DNA of 64,000 nt, taken from positions 199,613,962 through 199,677,961 of the forward strand of contig CM077644.1 in assembly GCA_039707465.1 (NCBI GenBank), given 5' to 3'. The notes beneath the pieces are model-generated. The model was not told where the DNA came from. It ran no database searches and saw nothing but the letters and a program-made list of their open reading frames with translations. The position numbers and the translations under genes were made by a program. This stretch comes from Rhabdophis nuchalis. Lineage: Eukaryota > Chordata > Lepidosauria > Squamata > Natricidae. This document shows positions 34,693 to 45,702 of this stretch, piece by piece; the stretch's first letter is position 1; the number at the start of each line of letters is the position of its first letter.

Positions 34693-35060
34693 TGTTGGAA
34701 GAAATATCCAGGTCCAGTTCCAAGCTGGGAGAAAGGCACTGGAAATAAAATGGAGGCTGCAGGCTGATTGGAAAGAAAGGTTCCCTTTATTGATAAAGCA
34801 GAACTACCAACCACTGGTAGTTTCTGGGACAGTTGACAAAATGGAGTTTAGAGTGGGTGGGTTTATATCTTCTGGATTCCTATTGGGTCATGTAGGGGTC
34901 ATGACTGGCTCTATAGGCAAACGGGGAAATGCAAATCCTAAGTGTTAGGATTAGCATCCTATCTATGCTAATTAGCATCCTATCTATGCTAATTTTGTCA
35001 ACCTTTGGCTTGATTGTGTTCTGTATTGTGTTGCTTATGTGACGTTTATTACTGACCCAA
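34693..35060 (-). mobile_element. LTR, minus orientation, far end uncertain
   Basis: On the minus strand it ends GGATATTTCTTCCAACA (at 34,693) with a polyadenylation signal AATAAAGGGAACC and an upstream ATATAAACCC TATA box. Its parts match 59,591-59,940. The distal border was not found; the right end given is a guess. A 21-bp TTAGCATCCTATCTATGCTAA unit is doubled at 34,949-34,992. Confidence 0.6.
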
Positions 35061-35426
35061 TCTTTCTGAATGGATTACCATATCTGCATTTGTATAAACT
35101 GGCCTCCTCAGTTTCTGCTTGGGGCAGGGAAATTGGGGATGGTTTCTGCCTCCCTTAAGGTTCCCCCCCCCTCCATTTTTCCTTTATGGGAATTATTCTA
35201 TCCTGTCTTTTTAATATCACCCAAAATATTTCATTCTTCTGGGAGGGGTGGGATTGTAGGGGAGTCTCCTACAATGGAGACTCAGATTGATAAGTACCCT
35301 TATAACTTAGCCTCATTCTCCAGTGCAAAGTGAAGGAGCTGCCATCTAAATTTGTATGATTGGGGTGTATGTGTATATATGTATGTGTATGTATGTATGT
35401 ACATTCATACATACATGTATGGGGGG

Positions 35427-35484
<58 letters not shown>
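35427..35484. repeat. (GA)n microsatellite
   Basis: About 29 GA units with one GG interruption. Accounts for the ERERER / SLSLSL open frames. Confidence 0.95.
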
Positions 35485-35487
<3 letters not shown>

Positions 35488-35821
35488 TTCTTACTTTTAT
35501 ACACTCCCCACCCCCACCCCCATGACGAATAGAAGTAATCTATTTTATTACACCAAAGTTCAGGGCCTTTCAAGTTGGTTATATTTTGACCCTGCATTAC
35601 CAGGGTTACTGCAGGGGGGAAAAGGCTGCCTTCACCCTACTCCCACCCCTTCTTTGGTGTATGATGTCCACATAATTTTTCCCCCACTGGAAAATCCACC
35701 ATTGAATTTACTTGGACTGTCCATATTTCCAGTGAAACTGGTTCAGTGCATTCAGGAAAATGATTAGAGATAAAATGTCTTTAATTCTTTTTTCTTTTTT
35801 TCCTTTTTCTCCTGAATCCAG

Positions 35822-36002
35822 AGGCAATCCAGCAGTGCATCTAACTGCTACCGCTTTTCTATTGCCTGGCTATACAAATTGTCACTTTAGAGGCCTCTGG
35901 GACACAAAGGTCCACAATGACTGCCTGGAAGAAGCTTCAATTTGCACATTGCGACAAAAGGATTATAGTGGAAATTGAGTCACTAGCATGTCTTAAATCC
36001 AG
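35822..36002 (+). other. Exon-like segment, unproven
   Basis: A long T/C-rich tract ending CCTGAATCCAG precedes 35,822, and CAG|GTAAGG follows at 36,002. One frame is open for about 51 codons (GNPAVHLTATAFLL...) and stops with TGA at 35,976-35,978, before the donor. I recognise no protein family, and the stop before a good donor argues against ordinary coding use. It could be a non-coding exon or chance. Confidence 0.2.
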
Positions 36003-36219
36003 GTAAGGACAATTGCAGCAGGTGAACTTGCTTCTGCCAAAGCTGTCTTTTCTTTCCATATGATATTTTCCTTCTAATTAAGCTTCTGCTCAGATTTCTA
36101 ACCTTCGAGGCCAAATTTGTTCCAATTATATAAAAGCTTTTTCAGCAGAAGAATGTGTTTAGAAGAGGAGAAAAGTGAACAGTGATAATGCGACAGCCAA
36201 TGAAGTAAATTATAGGCCA

Positions 36220-36440
36220 GAGAATGAAAAAAATGGAATTGATTGGAATGGGATGGGATGGGACATGATGTGACAGAACAGGACAGGACAGGACAGAATG
36301 GAATGGAACAGAATGGAACAGGACAGAACAGAACAGAAAAAATAGCAAGTTATAGGTCAGAGAACGAAAGAATGGATTGGAATTGAATGGAACAGAATGG
36401 ACAGGGTGGGATGGAACAGAACAGAACAGAAAAATAGCAT
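36220..36440. repeat. Degenerate pentamer array (GAATG/GAACA/GGACA)
   Basis: Two blocks of GGAATGGAACAGGACA-like pentamers at 36,235-36,340 and 36,365-36,432 are separated by a copy-like AATAGCAAGTTATAGGTCAG spacer. The spacer resembles the left flank (AAATTATAGGCCAGAGAATG), so the whole ~125-bp unit looks duplicated. It makes the 143-codon minus-strand open frame rich in F, S and V. Confidence 0.8.
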
Positions 36441-36873
36441 GATAGATTGAAGATTGGCAAGCTGGAACACTGAACAAAAATTCTGTTACTAAGAAGGAAG
36501 AATGTGGGAACCAATTTAGACAGAAGCACATATAAAAAGAATATGTTTTAGTAGACCACAAGTTGAATGACAACTATTAGTGTGATTCAGTTGCTAAAAG
36601 GCCAAATTCTATTTTGAGATGTATTAACAGAAACATAATGTCCACATCACAGGAACTAGCTTTCTAGCCTATTCTGCTGAGGGCTGATCAATATTTCCTG
36701 CTTGCCCCAACATAATAACTTGCCACTCACCATTTTGGGAAAGTAGGAATGGAGTATATTGTCCTCAAGCCATCTCTTGGCTTTTAGGAAAGCAAGACTT
36801 TTCCTCTTTTATATAATGATTTCCCACCTCCATGGTTGAAATCAGGGCAATCTGGTCTGCCTGCTGTATTTCA
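36441..36873. other. Sequence with no feature seen
   Basis: Nothing recognised. Confidence 0.35.
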
Positions 36874-36881
36874 GCTCAAAT

Positions 36882-37254
36882 CAGTGGTGGGTTTCTGCAG
36901 GCTCGCACCTACTCGCGAGAGCCAGTTGGTGAAATTTAGAGAACCAGTGAGAGGGGGTTCCACCGGCGTACCTGGAAGTAAATTTGGCCCGCCACTGCCA
37001 GTGACCCAATGGGAAGGAAAGGAAAGGAAAGGAAGGAAGGAAGGAAGGAAGGAAGGAAGGAAGAAAAAGAAAGAAAGAATTTATCATCACAATTGAGTCC
37101 AAAATTTTGGTTGCTAAGCAAGAGCGTTGTTAAATGAGTTTCACCACATTTTAAAAAGTGGCCACTCCCACCCTGTCACATGACTTCCAAGCCATGCCCA
37201 CAAAATAGGCCACACCTACAGAATAGGTTCTAAAAAATTTGAAACCCACCACTG
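36882..37254. mobile_element. Non-autonomous hAT element, 373 bp
   Basis: CAGTGGTGGGTTTCTGCAGG...GAAACCCACCACTG with the exact 8-bp duplication GCTCAAAT on both sides (36,874-36,881; 37,255-37,262). It is the inverted sister of 15,284-15,696, roughly 95% alike by eye over the shared parts. Its array is GGAA-type, where the sister has GAAA. Confidence 0.95.
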
Positions 37255-37262
37255 GCTCAAAT

Positions 37263-38029
37263 GCAATTTGGCTGCTATGTCCCCTGTTGGGCAACCCCAT
37301 CAATCCCTGCTCTCTGCCTTTGGTGACCATTTTATATAGGAGTGCTGGAATCCGTAACATGAAAGGCTAGTTTTTTGCTTGCTTGGTAAGTGCAATCCTG
37401 ATTATCCACCTGCAAATACATATTTGGACACAAAGGAATGCCTGAACAATCTAGTTGTTATTATTTATGGAATGCTTCATATTATTAAATCTCACTTGGG
37501 ACCAATAGATGGCAGAGCTCTACACATCAGAATAAGGATTGAAAAATCATTAAGAACTTGAGAATTGAAACAAGAGAACATTAGGCACTAATACTAGCAA
37601 CCTCAAAGATGTTCTGTTAAGTAAAATGAATGTGCATGCAGATTCAAGTTGTGCCCTGAATTGATTCTCCTTATTTCGAATAGAAGAATCTGATGGTATA
37701 ATGCAGAGATTCTTTATGATGCTTCTCTTATTTGCATGGCTTTTTTTTCTCGTTGAGCAATGCATTGAAGGAATTAAATCTGGAGAGTGAAGACACATTA
37801 ATGTTCCTATAAAAATACAAAAGTACACCTGCCACTTGCATATTATTGGAGATTGGTGAGACAAAAGTGTAGGCAGAGCTAAAGTTCACATTTACAGTAT
37901 GTTTTGATCTAATGTCATTAATGGCTACAGCTCTCTAAGATTTTTTAAGAAAACAAATAGTCTTTTTATATTGAGATAAGGATATGTTTCTCTCTGTATA
38001 TGACACAGACCAAATCTTCCCAAATTACT
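37263..38029. other. Sequence with no gene seen
   Basis: Nothing recognised. Confidence 0.4.
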
Positions 38030-38235
38030 CTTTTTCTCTGGATATAAGACATCCCTGGATAATAAGCCCAATTGGGCTTTTGAGTACAAAATATTACAAT
38101 ACAGCAGCAGCCATGAGGTGATCATACTTGCCACCTCCTGTGCCTCAAAAATAATAAGACCTCCCTGAAAATAAGGTCAAGTGCTTATTTCTGGGATCAA
38201 AAGAAAATAAGTCCTATTTTCGGAGAAGCACAGTA
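38030..38235. mobile_element. Possible mariner/Tigger-type MITE
   Basis: AATAATAAGACCTCCCTGAAAATAAGG and GAAAATAAGTCCTATTTTCGG-like words, with GGATAATAAGCCCAATTGGG in the left half, suggest a short DNA transposon with weak inverted ends. I found no sure TA pair at exact borders. Confidence 0.35.
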
Positions 38236-39232
38236 CTAATTTATAGAAAAGATAACTACAAGAATTCCCAGTCAGTGCAGTCAATGGCTCTTACAAATTT
38301 CAGAAGTTTAATTCCAATTCTTCTGAAGGCAGCAAGTTGGAAAAGATTGATATAGATAATTCAATAGAAAAGGAGACACATTTTAAAGTAAGTGTTAGAA
38401 TCCAAGTGCAGATGTATATAAAGCTTTCAATAATGCTATTATGCTGCTATTTTAGAAATTATTATGTATCCATGATATATTTTAATGGTATATTTGGGGG
38501 TATTGCTTAATATTTTTATATTTCATTTACATTTAAATACATTAGAAGTTTACTTCTTTTGTTGCTGAGTGATTTTAAAAGAATCAAAGTGATGACAAGA
38601 ATCCAGCTTGAAATTAGTCATTGTTGTTATCAAAAAATATTCTAAGTCTTAATTGAGAATGATTATCCCAGACGACTAGTTTCCTCAATTCAATCATTTC
38701 TTCTCTTTGTTTCCTAGCAGCCAAAATCCTGAAGGAACTCATTCAGGCTAAGAGTGCTGCGTCATTCACAATTCTGATGTCTGCTGATGTCTTTGCTTTG
38801 ATATCTAATGTTTATCACCAACAGAGCCCTGAGCAGCTGTGATGTTTTAGTACCATCAGAATGCAATTTGCTGATCATTGACAATGTCTAAAATTAAATA
38901 AAACAATGCTTTATTCACTTTAAAGAACTACCCATATTAATTAGCAAACAATTACTTTTACATTTATATACAAACACAATATAGTATACTACACTATTAT
39001 TATGGAATATTAAATTACTCACTAGCATTATGAGCCTCAAAATGCTTATAATCCACAACTCACCCTAACTTAGATGACAGCAAAAATTTGGCCACCTTAT
39101 AAGAGACAATTTTGGCATAGAGGATGCAAAACACAATACCTAAAATGGCCAGTCCTTTCCCCAGGAATCATGGTCAACATTGGAGTAAAAAAGTCTCTGC
39201 ATAACATCGAGAACAAAAGAGCAATACATCCT
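38236..39232. other. AT-rich sequence with one exon-like segment
   Basis: Only the segment at 38,718-38,842 stands out. Confidence 0.4.
38718..38902 (+). other. Terminal-exon-like segment, unproven
   Basis: A pyrimidine-rich tract ending TTTGTTTCCTAG lies just before 38,718. From 38,720 one frame is open for 40 codons (AKILKELIQAKSAASFTILM... ending HQQSPEQL) to a TGA at 38,840-38,842, and AATAAA follows 55 nt later (38,897-38,902). The residue mix looks protein-like and no microsatellite is involved. I recognise no family, and a 40-codon frame can easily be chance. Confidence 0.25.
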
Positions 39233-39700
39233 AATATTAGGTTAGGTTTTAGGTTTATTAGTTTTTTATACTGCCCTACTCCCAAAGGACTCAGGGCGGT
39301 GCACAGCCAAAGTAAAACAGATATATAAAAGTTAAAAAACAGTTTTAAAAGCATATTAAACAATTTGGCCTCTCTTAAAATTAAAAAAACCAAACAAACC
39401 TCCATTAAAATTAATAAAAATTAATTAATAAAAATTAATTTTTATGCCAGCCCGGCTTGTTGGAAAAAAATGGTTTTGAGAGCATGGCGGAAGGTGCGTA
39501 AGTCAGGGATAGTTCTTCATTCCGGGGGCAATTTGTTCCAGAGAACAGGGGCTCCCACAGAGAAGGCTTTCCCCCTGGGTGTCGCCAGTCGACATTGTTT
39601 AGCTGACAGCACCATGAGGAGACCCTCTCTATGGGAGCGTACTGGCCGATGGGAGGCTCTCAGTGGCAGAAGGCAATCTCGTAAATATGTGGATCTTTAG
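39233..39700 (-). mobile_element. CR1/L2-type LINE 3' fragment
   Basis: The right part on the minus strand decodes to the C-terminal RT region (LATPRGKAFSVG, then PVLWNKLP with frame damage), like 63,223-63,660. The left part is the tail (CACCGCCCTGAGTCC then GGGCAGTATAAAAA). It is more diverged than the 23.6-kb copy. Confidence 0.8.
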
Positions 39701-40366
39701 GATGGCACTTGGGGGTAACAACAGTATGTCTACTAACAGTTTACTCTTGCTTTACTTTTTTTTAAAAAAATAACTAAATTAAGGTGTGGCATGCAAGCCA
39801 TAACCTTAAAATATAACCTGGATTGTATTTCCAACAATTTCCCTAGTACTAGCCACTTAGAAAATAAAATTGGGAAGACCTGATAGCCTTTCACTTGCCT
39901 TTTCATTCAGGATAAATGCTTTTGTGTTTGTTCACCTCATCAATGGCAACTATTTTGTGAGACTACTGATAATATCCTGTCAAATATTGAGACTGTTGTT
40001 TTGTAGGCTTATAAGTGACTGAATTTTTCAACACATGAATTAAAACCCACAATCCAAAACCAAATAGAATTTGAGCAAGAACCTTGGCCATAAAATACAC
40101 ACAAGAGGAATCCCTTTAAAAAAAAAGTAGTTTCCGATAGGTTTCATAAAATTAAGTACCAAATCATAGGAAAAGTAGTACAAAATTCACATATACTTAT
40201 CACTTGCCCTACTAGTTATTTTTTTAAAATTTGATTTGATTTATAAAGTTGTTCATCTATGTAAAAACTATTTGTGTTCTTTCTTAGTTTTAGGTATAAA
40301 AACAGATTTAAATGGGATTTATTATAATTGATAGCAAGGTCTCAACTTTACTACAGCTAAACAATT
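39701..40366. other. AT-rich sequence, nothing seen
   Basis: No feature recognised. Confidence 0.4.
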
Positions 40367-40374
40367 CCCTAAAT

Positions 40375-40499
40375 CAGGGGTGTGAAATCCACACCGTCAC
40401 AGTGGTGTCACATGACTTATCGGGACTTTGCTAAACCTGGCATGGGTGTGCCCAGCGTGTGACGGATCCAGCAGGTGGGCTGGGAGTTTGACAGCCCTG
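40375..40499. mobile_element. hAT MITE, 125 bp
   Basis: CAGGGGTGTGAAATCC...GTTTGACAGCCCTG with the exact 8-bp duplication CCCTAAAT on both sides (40,367-40,374; 40,500-40,507). Less palindromic than the CAGGGGTCT family. Confidence 0.92.
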
Positions 40500-40507
40500 C
40501 CCTAAAT

Positions 40508-41754
40508 GAACATTGTAGAGATACTGACTAAGTAATCACTGGTGCATAATTTAAACTCTGTAATTGATTTTGGCAGTGGTTACAAAGCTTGTTAAACAAT
40601 GGATATAAATAAAATGAAAAAGTTGGAAGAAAATATATATCTTTTAAAGAAGAATTTTCCGGTTTGATGAAATCTTTTCTTCTTCAATCTCTCAAACTTA
40701 ATGTTCTGAAATATTGCAATCACAAGTATTTGTAATGTAATTTGACACACTTAAGCATATTTGTTGAAGAAAAAATTCAGTTAGAAGCATATTTGAACAA
40801 GGTCATTTTCAATAAATATAAAAAATGTGTTTTCTATTTCAAATAGAAATTTGAATAAGCAGCAGCACATTTCCTGTGTATTTGCACTGGACATTTTAAG
40901 GAATCAATTGTCACAATAGACTTGTTACATATTTTTTTGTATTTGAAATTATCAGACTCTGGGTATGATTCATTTTTATGGGCAGGCTTCATTGCTGATT
41001 TCATAAGAATTACATAAAATTCTAACTTCTGGTCTTGCTAATATCAATGACATGCAATTATTTTGAATGACTTCCATTGTTTCATTTCCCATATTATTCA
41101 GGAGAATAGCTCTCTTTTTTTTTTAAAGAAGCTGCTTGGCAGAATTATTTTCATAAATGCACTAGGAAATATAATATATTGCATAATTTTCTATAGTAAG
41201 TTTATTTTCCGATGTCATTTTCCCTTGCACTTCTTTGGTTAGTATTGGTGGAACAATCCATTTTTATTTACTTTTAACTATTTCATAATTGCATTTACTA
41301 CTTATTAAGTTAATTTTGCTCTCAGTGGTTTAGTTACTATACAGCAGAGCTGGTGCTCTTTTCTAGCCTTTGGGCCAATTCTAATTTAAGAAAAGTCAGG
41401 GAAAGGAAGGGGAATTCCAACTGCAAGTATGCCAACTTATTGTAAACAATTACTCTCAAAAAAGCAAAGCAAGCAAACAGCTCCAACATCATCAAATTCA
41501 AACAGAACTCCAAAGTTACCTGAATCATTTGCTTACTCCAGCAATCAGGCTCACCTGATTGTATAATCTTAGCAGTTTATACATGATGAGAAGGACGATT
41601 TTGTCCTTATCATCACTCTATATTTGATGAAGTTTTCTGAGCTGTTCTTGGACTTCAACCAAATAAAATACAGCACCAAACCTTAGTGTGTCTTCTACTC
41701 CAGTGCGTTTTATACTCTGAAAAATATGGTAACTGTGGGAGGCTGAAACTGTTG
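40508..41754. other. AT-rich sequence, no gene seen
   Basis: A short AGTGCGTTTTATACTCTGAA segment near 41,702 looks like half of a small DNA transposon. Otherwise nothing. Confidence 0.4.
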
Positions 41755-41912
41755 TGAACCAGTTGCCAAGTGCCTGAATTGTGATCACATGATCATGAGG
41801 TGCTACAACAGATACAACTTTGAAGACTGGTTGTTAGTACTCTGGGTTCAATGCTACTGTAACTATGAACAGTCACTGAAAGAGTGGTTATAACCTGAGG
41901 ACTACCTGTAAG
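41755..41912 (+). mobile_element. Tigger-type element, right half
   Basis: GAACCAGTTGCCAAGTGCCTGAAT, CTACTGTAACTATGAACAGTC and TGAGGACTACCTGTA match the right half of the Tigger family at 14,698. Confidence 0.75.
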
Positions 41913-41924
41913 ATTGTGAAAGAA

Positions 41925-42270
41925 GTTTTGCCTTTGTAAAGCAGTGGCTAGACAAGGCTTGTGGTGAAGATGATCATAAGTACCTAACTCAAACTGAAAC
42001 ATCTACTATTCAGTAATAAACGTGGATCTATTTATTTGTATAGCAAAAGCAATAACACTTCAAGTTATATACTGTTCTATAGTGCTTCACAGCACTCTCT
42101 GGGAGGTTTACAGCATCAGTATACTGTCTCCAACAATTGGGGTCCTCATTTTACTGACCTTGGAAAGATGGAAGGCTGAGATAACCTTAAACCTGTCAGC
42201 ATCGAACTCCAGGCTATGGACAGAATACTGCCTGCATTACTGCATTCTAACCACTGCACCCTTCATTTTC
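41925..42270 (-). mobile_element. tRNA-type SINE copy, left arm of an inverted pair
   Basis: On the minus strand it carries the SINE body (GAATGCAGTAATGCAGGCAG..., CAGCCTTCCATCTTTCCAAGG, AAAATGAGGACCCCAATTG, AAGCACTATAGAACAG). The copy then continues past the SINE for about 100 nt (41,925-42,025). Both parts match 45,703-46,048 in opposite orientation, about 92% by eye. Confidence 0.8.
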
Positions 42271-42463
42271 AAAGGCCTTTTGCATCAAAATTTTAATCCA
42301 AAATTAAACATTTATTTATCACTTGATTTATGTTGCTTTATTGATAACTAGCTGTACCTGGCCATGCATTGCTGTGGCCCAGTCTGGTTAAATGGCCAAC
42401 CAATCTGTGCGTAGCTGTACACCTACACACACAAACACGTACACACAATCACCGTATTACCCC

Positions 42464-42854
42464 CAATCTACCTACCTACTGTATTTCTCCCTCTCTATCT
42501 ATCCCTTTACCTGCCTGCCTGTCTGCCTGCCTGCCTATTGTATTTCTCCCTCTCTCTCTCTATCCACCTACCTACCTACCTACTGTATTTCCCCCCTCTA
42601 TTTCTATCTCTCTACCTACCTACCTACCTACCTACCTACCTACCTACCTACCTACCTACCTACCGGATTTCTCCCTCTCTCTCTATCCCTCTATCTACCT
42701 ACCTGCTGTATTTTACCTATCTCTCTCTTCCTACCTACCTACCTACCTACCTACCTACCTACCTACTGTATTGTTCTCTCTCTCTCTCTCTACCTACCTA
42801 CCTACCTACCTACTTACCTACCTACCTACCTACCTACCTACCTACCTACCTACC
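42464..42854. repeat. (CCTA)n microsatellite blocks with TCTC spacers
   Basis: Five or six (CCTA)n blocks alternate with TGTATTTCTCCCTCTCTCT-like spacers, so there is a higher-order period of about 70-90 bp over the tetramer. This explains the 258-, 177- and 140-codon plus-strand open frames (TYLPTYLP). Confidence 0.95.
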
Positions 42855-43101
42855 ATGCAACCTCCTGGGACCAAAAATGGGCCACCTGGGAGTGTCCCAC
42901 CCCTCTTGCCTACTTTTGGGCCTAGTAGGTCTCCATACAGCCTCCTGGGACCAGAAATAGGCCACCTGGGAGTGTGTCACCCCCCCCCAATGCCTAGTTT
43001 TGGGCCTAGTAGGCATCCATACAGCCTCCTGGGACCAAAAATGAGCCACCTGGGAGTGTGTCATCTCCCATGCCTAATTATGGGCCTAGCAGGCCTCCAT
43101 G
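42855..43101. repeat. ~82-bp minisatellite, three units
   Basis: Each unit begins CATGCAACCTCCTGGGACCA (or CATACAGCCTCC...) and runs through GGGCCACCTGGGAGTGT to TTTTGGGCCTAGTAGG. Units start at about 42,854, 42,935 and 43,018. Confidence 0.9.
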
Positions 43102-43413
43102 CAGTGTGGCAATGTTGGAAGCTTATTCGGTTGCTGAGGAAATGACTGTTGGAAATGTGGGGGGCCTGTGCGTGATGCATCATAAGAAGCAGCTAGATGG
43201 GAGGAGCTACAGGGAGGTGAAAACCTGAGAAGTGTGTACCTTTTACATTTGTGCTGCTTGCACATGACACACGTGTGCCAGCCATACAAAATGTACGTAT
43301 GATTGCATTGGAAGTCCTTGGGAACGTTGTGTGAAAATTTGGTGTCGATCGGTGAAGTACTTTCTGAGATTAGTGGCTTTGCACAAACTATTTTACATTT
43401 TTATTTATATAGA

Positions 43414-45481
43414 TAGTGTCATCAAATTAGTGTCAACTCATAATGATCTTATAGATAGGTCTCTATGAAATCAGAGAGAGAGAGAGTGTGTGTGTGTGTG
43501 TGTGTGCACGCGTACATACAGACACATACTCCTAAGATAAGTTGCTTTTAGATCCTTTTGAATCAATGAACACTGGGATTTCAAATATTTAAAATTTATA
43601 TATTCTTGAATCAAAGTACACCTTGATTCTTAATCATACCTCCAGATGGCAGCAGAATTTAAGCAGCCTAACTCCCTATCTACTTACATTACACATATGG
43701 CCTTTGAATGCAGAGATAATAAAATTTAAATGCTTTTTCTTCCCAATAACTCAAAGATTAATATTAGAACAGGACAGGCAAAGTCTTCTTCCATTCAATA
43801 TTGAAAAACTAATGGGAAGGGAAAGAATCTTTATTGTCTTCTGTACATCTAAGGGAAGGCATTTTGTTTGAACAGCAAAAATATGCTTCATAATTCACCT
43901 ACCATATATTACCGACCCCTAATATTACCCTAAAATCTAAGGCATGAGATAGCCAGTCCACTCTGTCTCATGATAAGATTGATTCTGCATATCAATTTTA
44001 AAATAGTTTCTCCCCCAATACCCACTCAGTGTTCTATAGGAAAAAAATATCTGGGGTTATTTCAGGAAAAATTGCATTCCTGATATCTATTCGTATTATC
44101 ATCTTAACACTTCTGCTTTCCTTTGGATGGGATCAAGGCCAGGTTGAAGCTTTGTGGACATAAAAGATTAAGAGCTTGATTTAAAATGAATCAAATTACA
44201 GTTGCTGGATAATGGTAGACTTGTTATGTAGAGTAATCAGATAAGAGAAAACTGCATTTATTATTGTCTTGCTAGTACATTTACCTTAATGTGAGTTCCT
44301 TGGAACCGAACAAAAAAAAAGACTGAGACAACAAATACATTGCAATGTCTTCTGTAGAGCAGGTTATTGAGATTCAACTTTGGTATAGGTATATTGTCTT
44401 GATATTAAACATTTTGTATCATAATTTTAAAGTAGTGCTGGAAAATATTTCATTAGCAACCCAGTTGGATTGTTGATGGTTTAATAACAAAGCATAAGTA
44501 ATATATAATAGAACAGTAATGCAGCATTCGTAGCAATAGCCCCCCCCCTCAGAAAAACATCCTCACATAACAGAGCAGACACTAACACCAATTATAGTGT
44601 TCAGACAAATAACCTGGCCCCAGAAAAAGTGCTGTGTAGAAGCAAGCATGTTTGATTGTTTTTAAATGAAAAAAACAATCCCCCTCTTTTGATTGACGTT
44701 CAAATGGGCTATTGTGAAGTACTCTAGTACTAGTTATGTCACATTATATGCTGTAAGAAAGAGAAGCAATATTTAAAAATTGTTTGCAATAGCCCTCACT
44801 GCAAATTGAACATTTGAACTGTCATCAAATTGGGTTCCAGGAAAGAGGAATATAAAACAATAAAAAATGAACATCATGTCCTGTAAGGTAAATTGTATTT
44901 CAACAAGAGAGTCATGTCTTACAATGCAGAGGATCTTTGACTTAAGTCAGCAGATTATGAAAGATAAGAATAGGTTAAGAAAATATTATCTTTTATACCA
45001 TAATGCACTAGCTGCCACCATCTACTTACATATCAGATAAAAAAGTTCAATATCCAAAAACATGAGTTGTGTGTGTATGTGCTCTTTAAATTCCAAATGT
45101 ATTCAATTAAAGTAGGAGGAACATTTAATCAGGTAAAATGTATTTGATTTCAACGTGTTTTAATATGATTAGAAAATTATCTACACCTTGATATTTTCAG
45201 TTTAGAAATCGTTGTTGAAAACTCCACAATACTAGAGAAAAAGAAAATTGCTATGAGCTGAATCTCATATTGTATCTTCCAAAGATTGCATTGGGACTAA
45301 ATGCTTTGATGCAAAAACATATTATCCAGGGTAAGCTATGAAATATATGATTCCTCCTAAGTCATTGTGAATGATTCCTGAAAAAGATGGAGTTGATTGA
45401 TTCAGCTGTAGCAGCAGATCTTATTAGAAATATATGATACATTTGTTGTCTTTTTGTTATTTACTAGTTTGAAAGAGAAAG
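43414..45481. other. 2.1 kb sequence, no gene seen
   Basis: AT-rich with a (GA)n(GT)n run at 43,473-43,506. Nothing else recognised. Confidence 0.45.
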
Positions 45482-45696
45482 AGAGCCAGTTTGTTTAGTG
45501 TTTAATGAGCCAGGGTACAAAGTAGGAGACTGAGTTCTAGTCCCATGAAAGCTGGGTGACCTTGGGCCAGTTACTGTCTCTTGGCCCAACTCCCCTCACA
45601 GGGTCATTGTTGTGGGGAATATAGAAGGAGGAATGTATGTTGTATATATTCACCACCTTGGATTATTTTTAAAAATAATAAAGGTAGGATATACAA
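45482..45696 (+). mobile_element. tRNA-derived SINE (MIR-like squamate type)
   Basis: GAGCCAGTTTGTTTAGTGTT (A-box side), GAGTTCTAGTCCCATGAAAG (B-box side), GCTGGGTGACCTTGGGCCAG, CCCCTCACAGGGTCATTGTT and a TTTTTAAAAATAATAAAGG tail. This order is that of a common squamate SINE. The tail resembles the CR1/L2-type LINE end, the likely source of mobilisation. Confidence 0.85.
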
Positions 45697-45702
45697 ATAG
45701 CA

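Larger units (their letters stand above)
35061..36219. other. Mixed sequence with GA-rich microsatellite and exon-like stretch
   Basis: Contains (GTAT)n at 35,365-35,410, a (GA)n array at 35,427-35,484, and an exon-like segment at 35,822-36,002, described separately. Confidence 0.4.
42348..43413 (-). mobile_element. Non-autonomous Helitron, 1066 bp
   Basis: On the minus strand it starts TCTATATAAATAAAAATGT (43,413) and ends in a GGCCA...TGGCC hairpin followed by AGGTACAGCTAG (42,348). The bases outside are A and T, the Helitron insertion context, and there is no target duplication. The 5' side has AAATTTTCACACAACGTTCC, shared with the Helitrons at 48,324 and 51,358. The interior is (CCTA)n microsatellite and an ~82-bp minisatellite. 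There is no Rep/helicase frame, so it would need an autonomous partner. Confidence 0.88.

Noticed and set aside
36142..36573. 143-codon minus-strand frame with repeated FHSVPF/CPVLSH words
   Set aside because: Produced by the GAATG/GAACA pentamer array.
42369..43145. 258-codon plus-strand open frame rich in TYLPTYLP
   Set aside because: It is a translation of (CCTA)n and minisatellite units inside a Helitron. Neighbouring frames are open too, as expected when a short repeat contains no stop.
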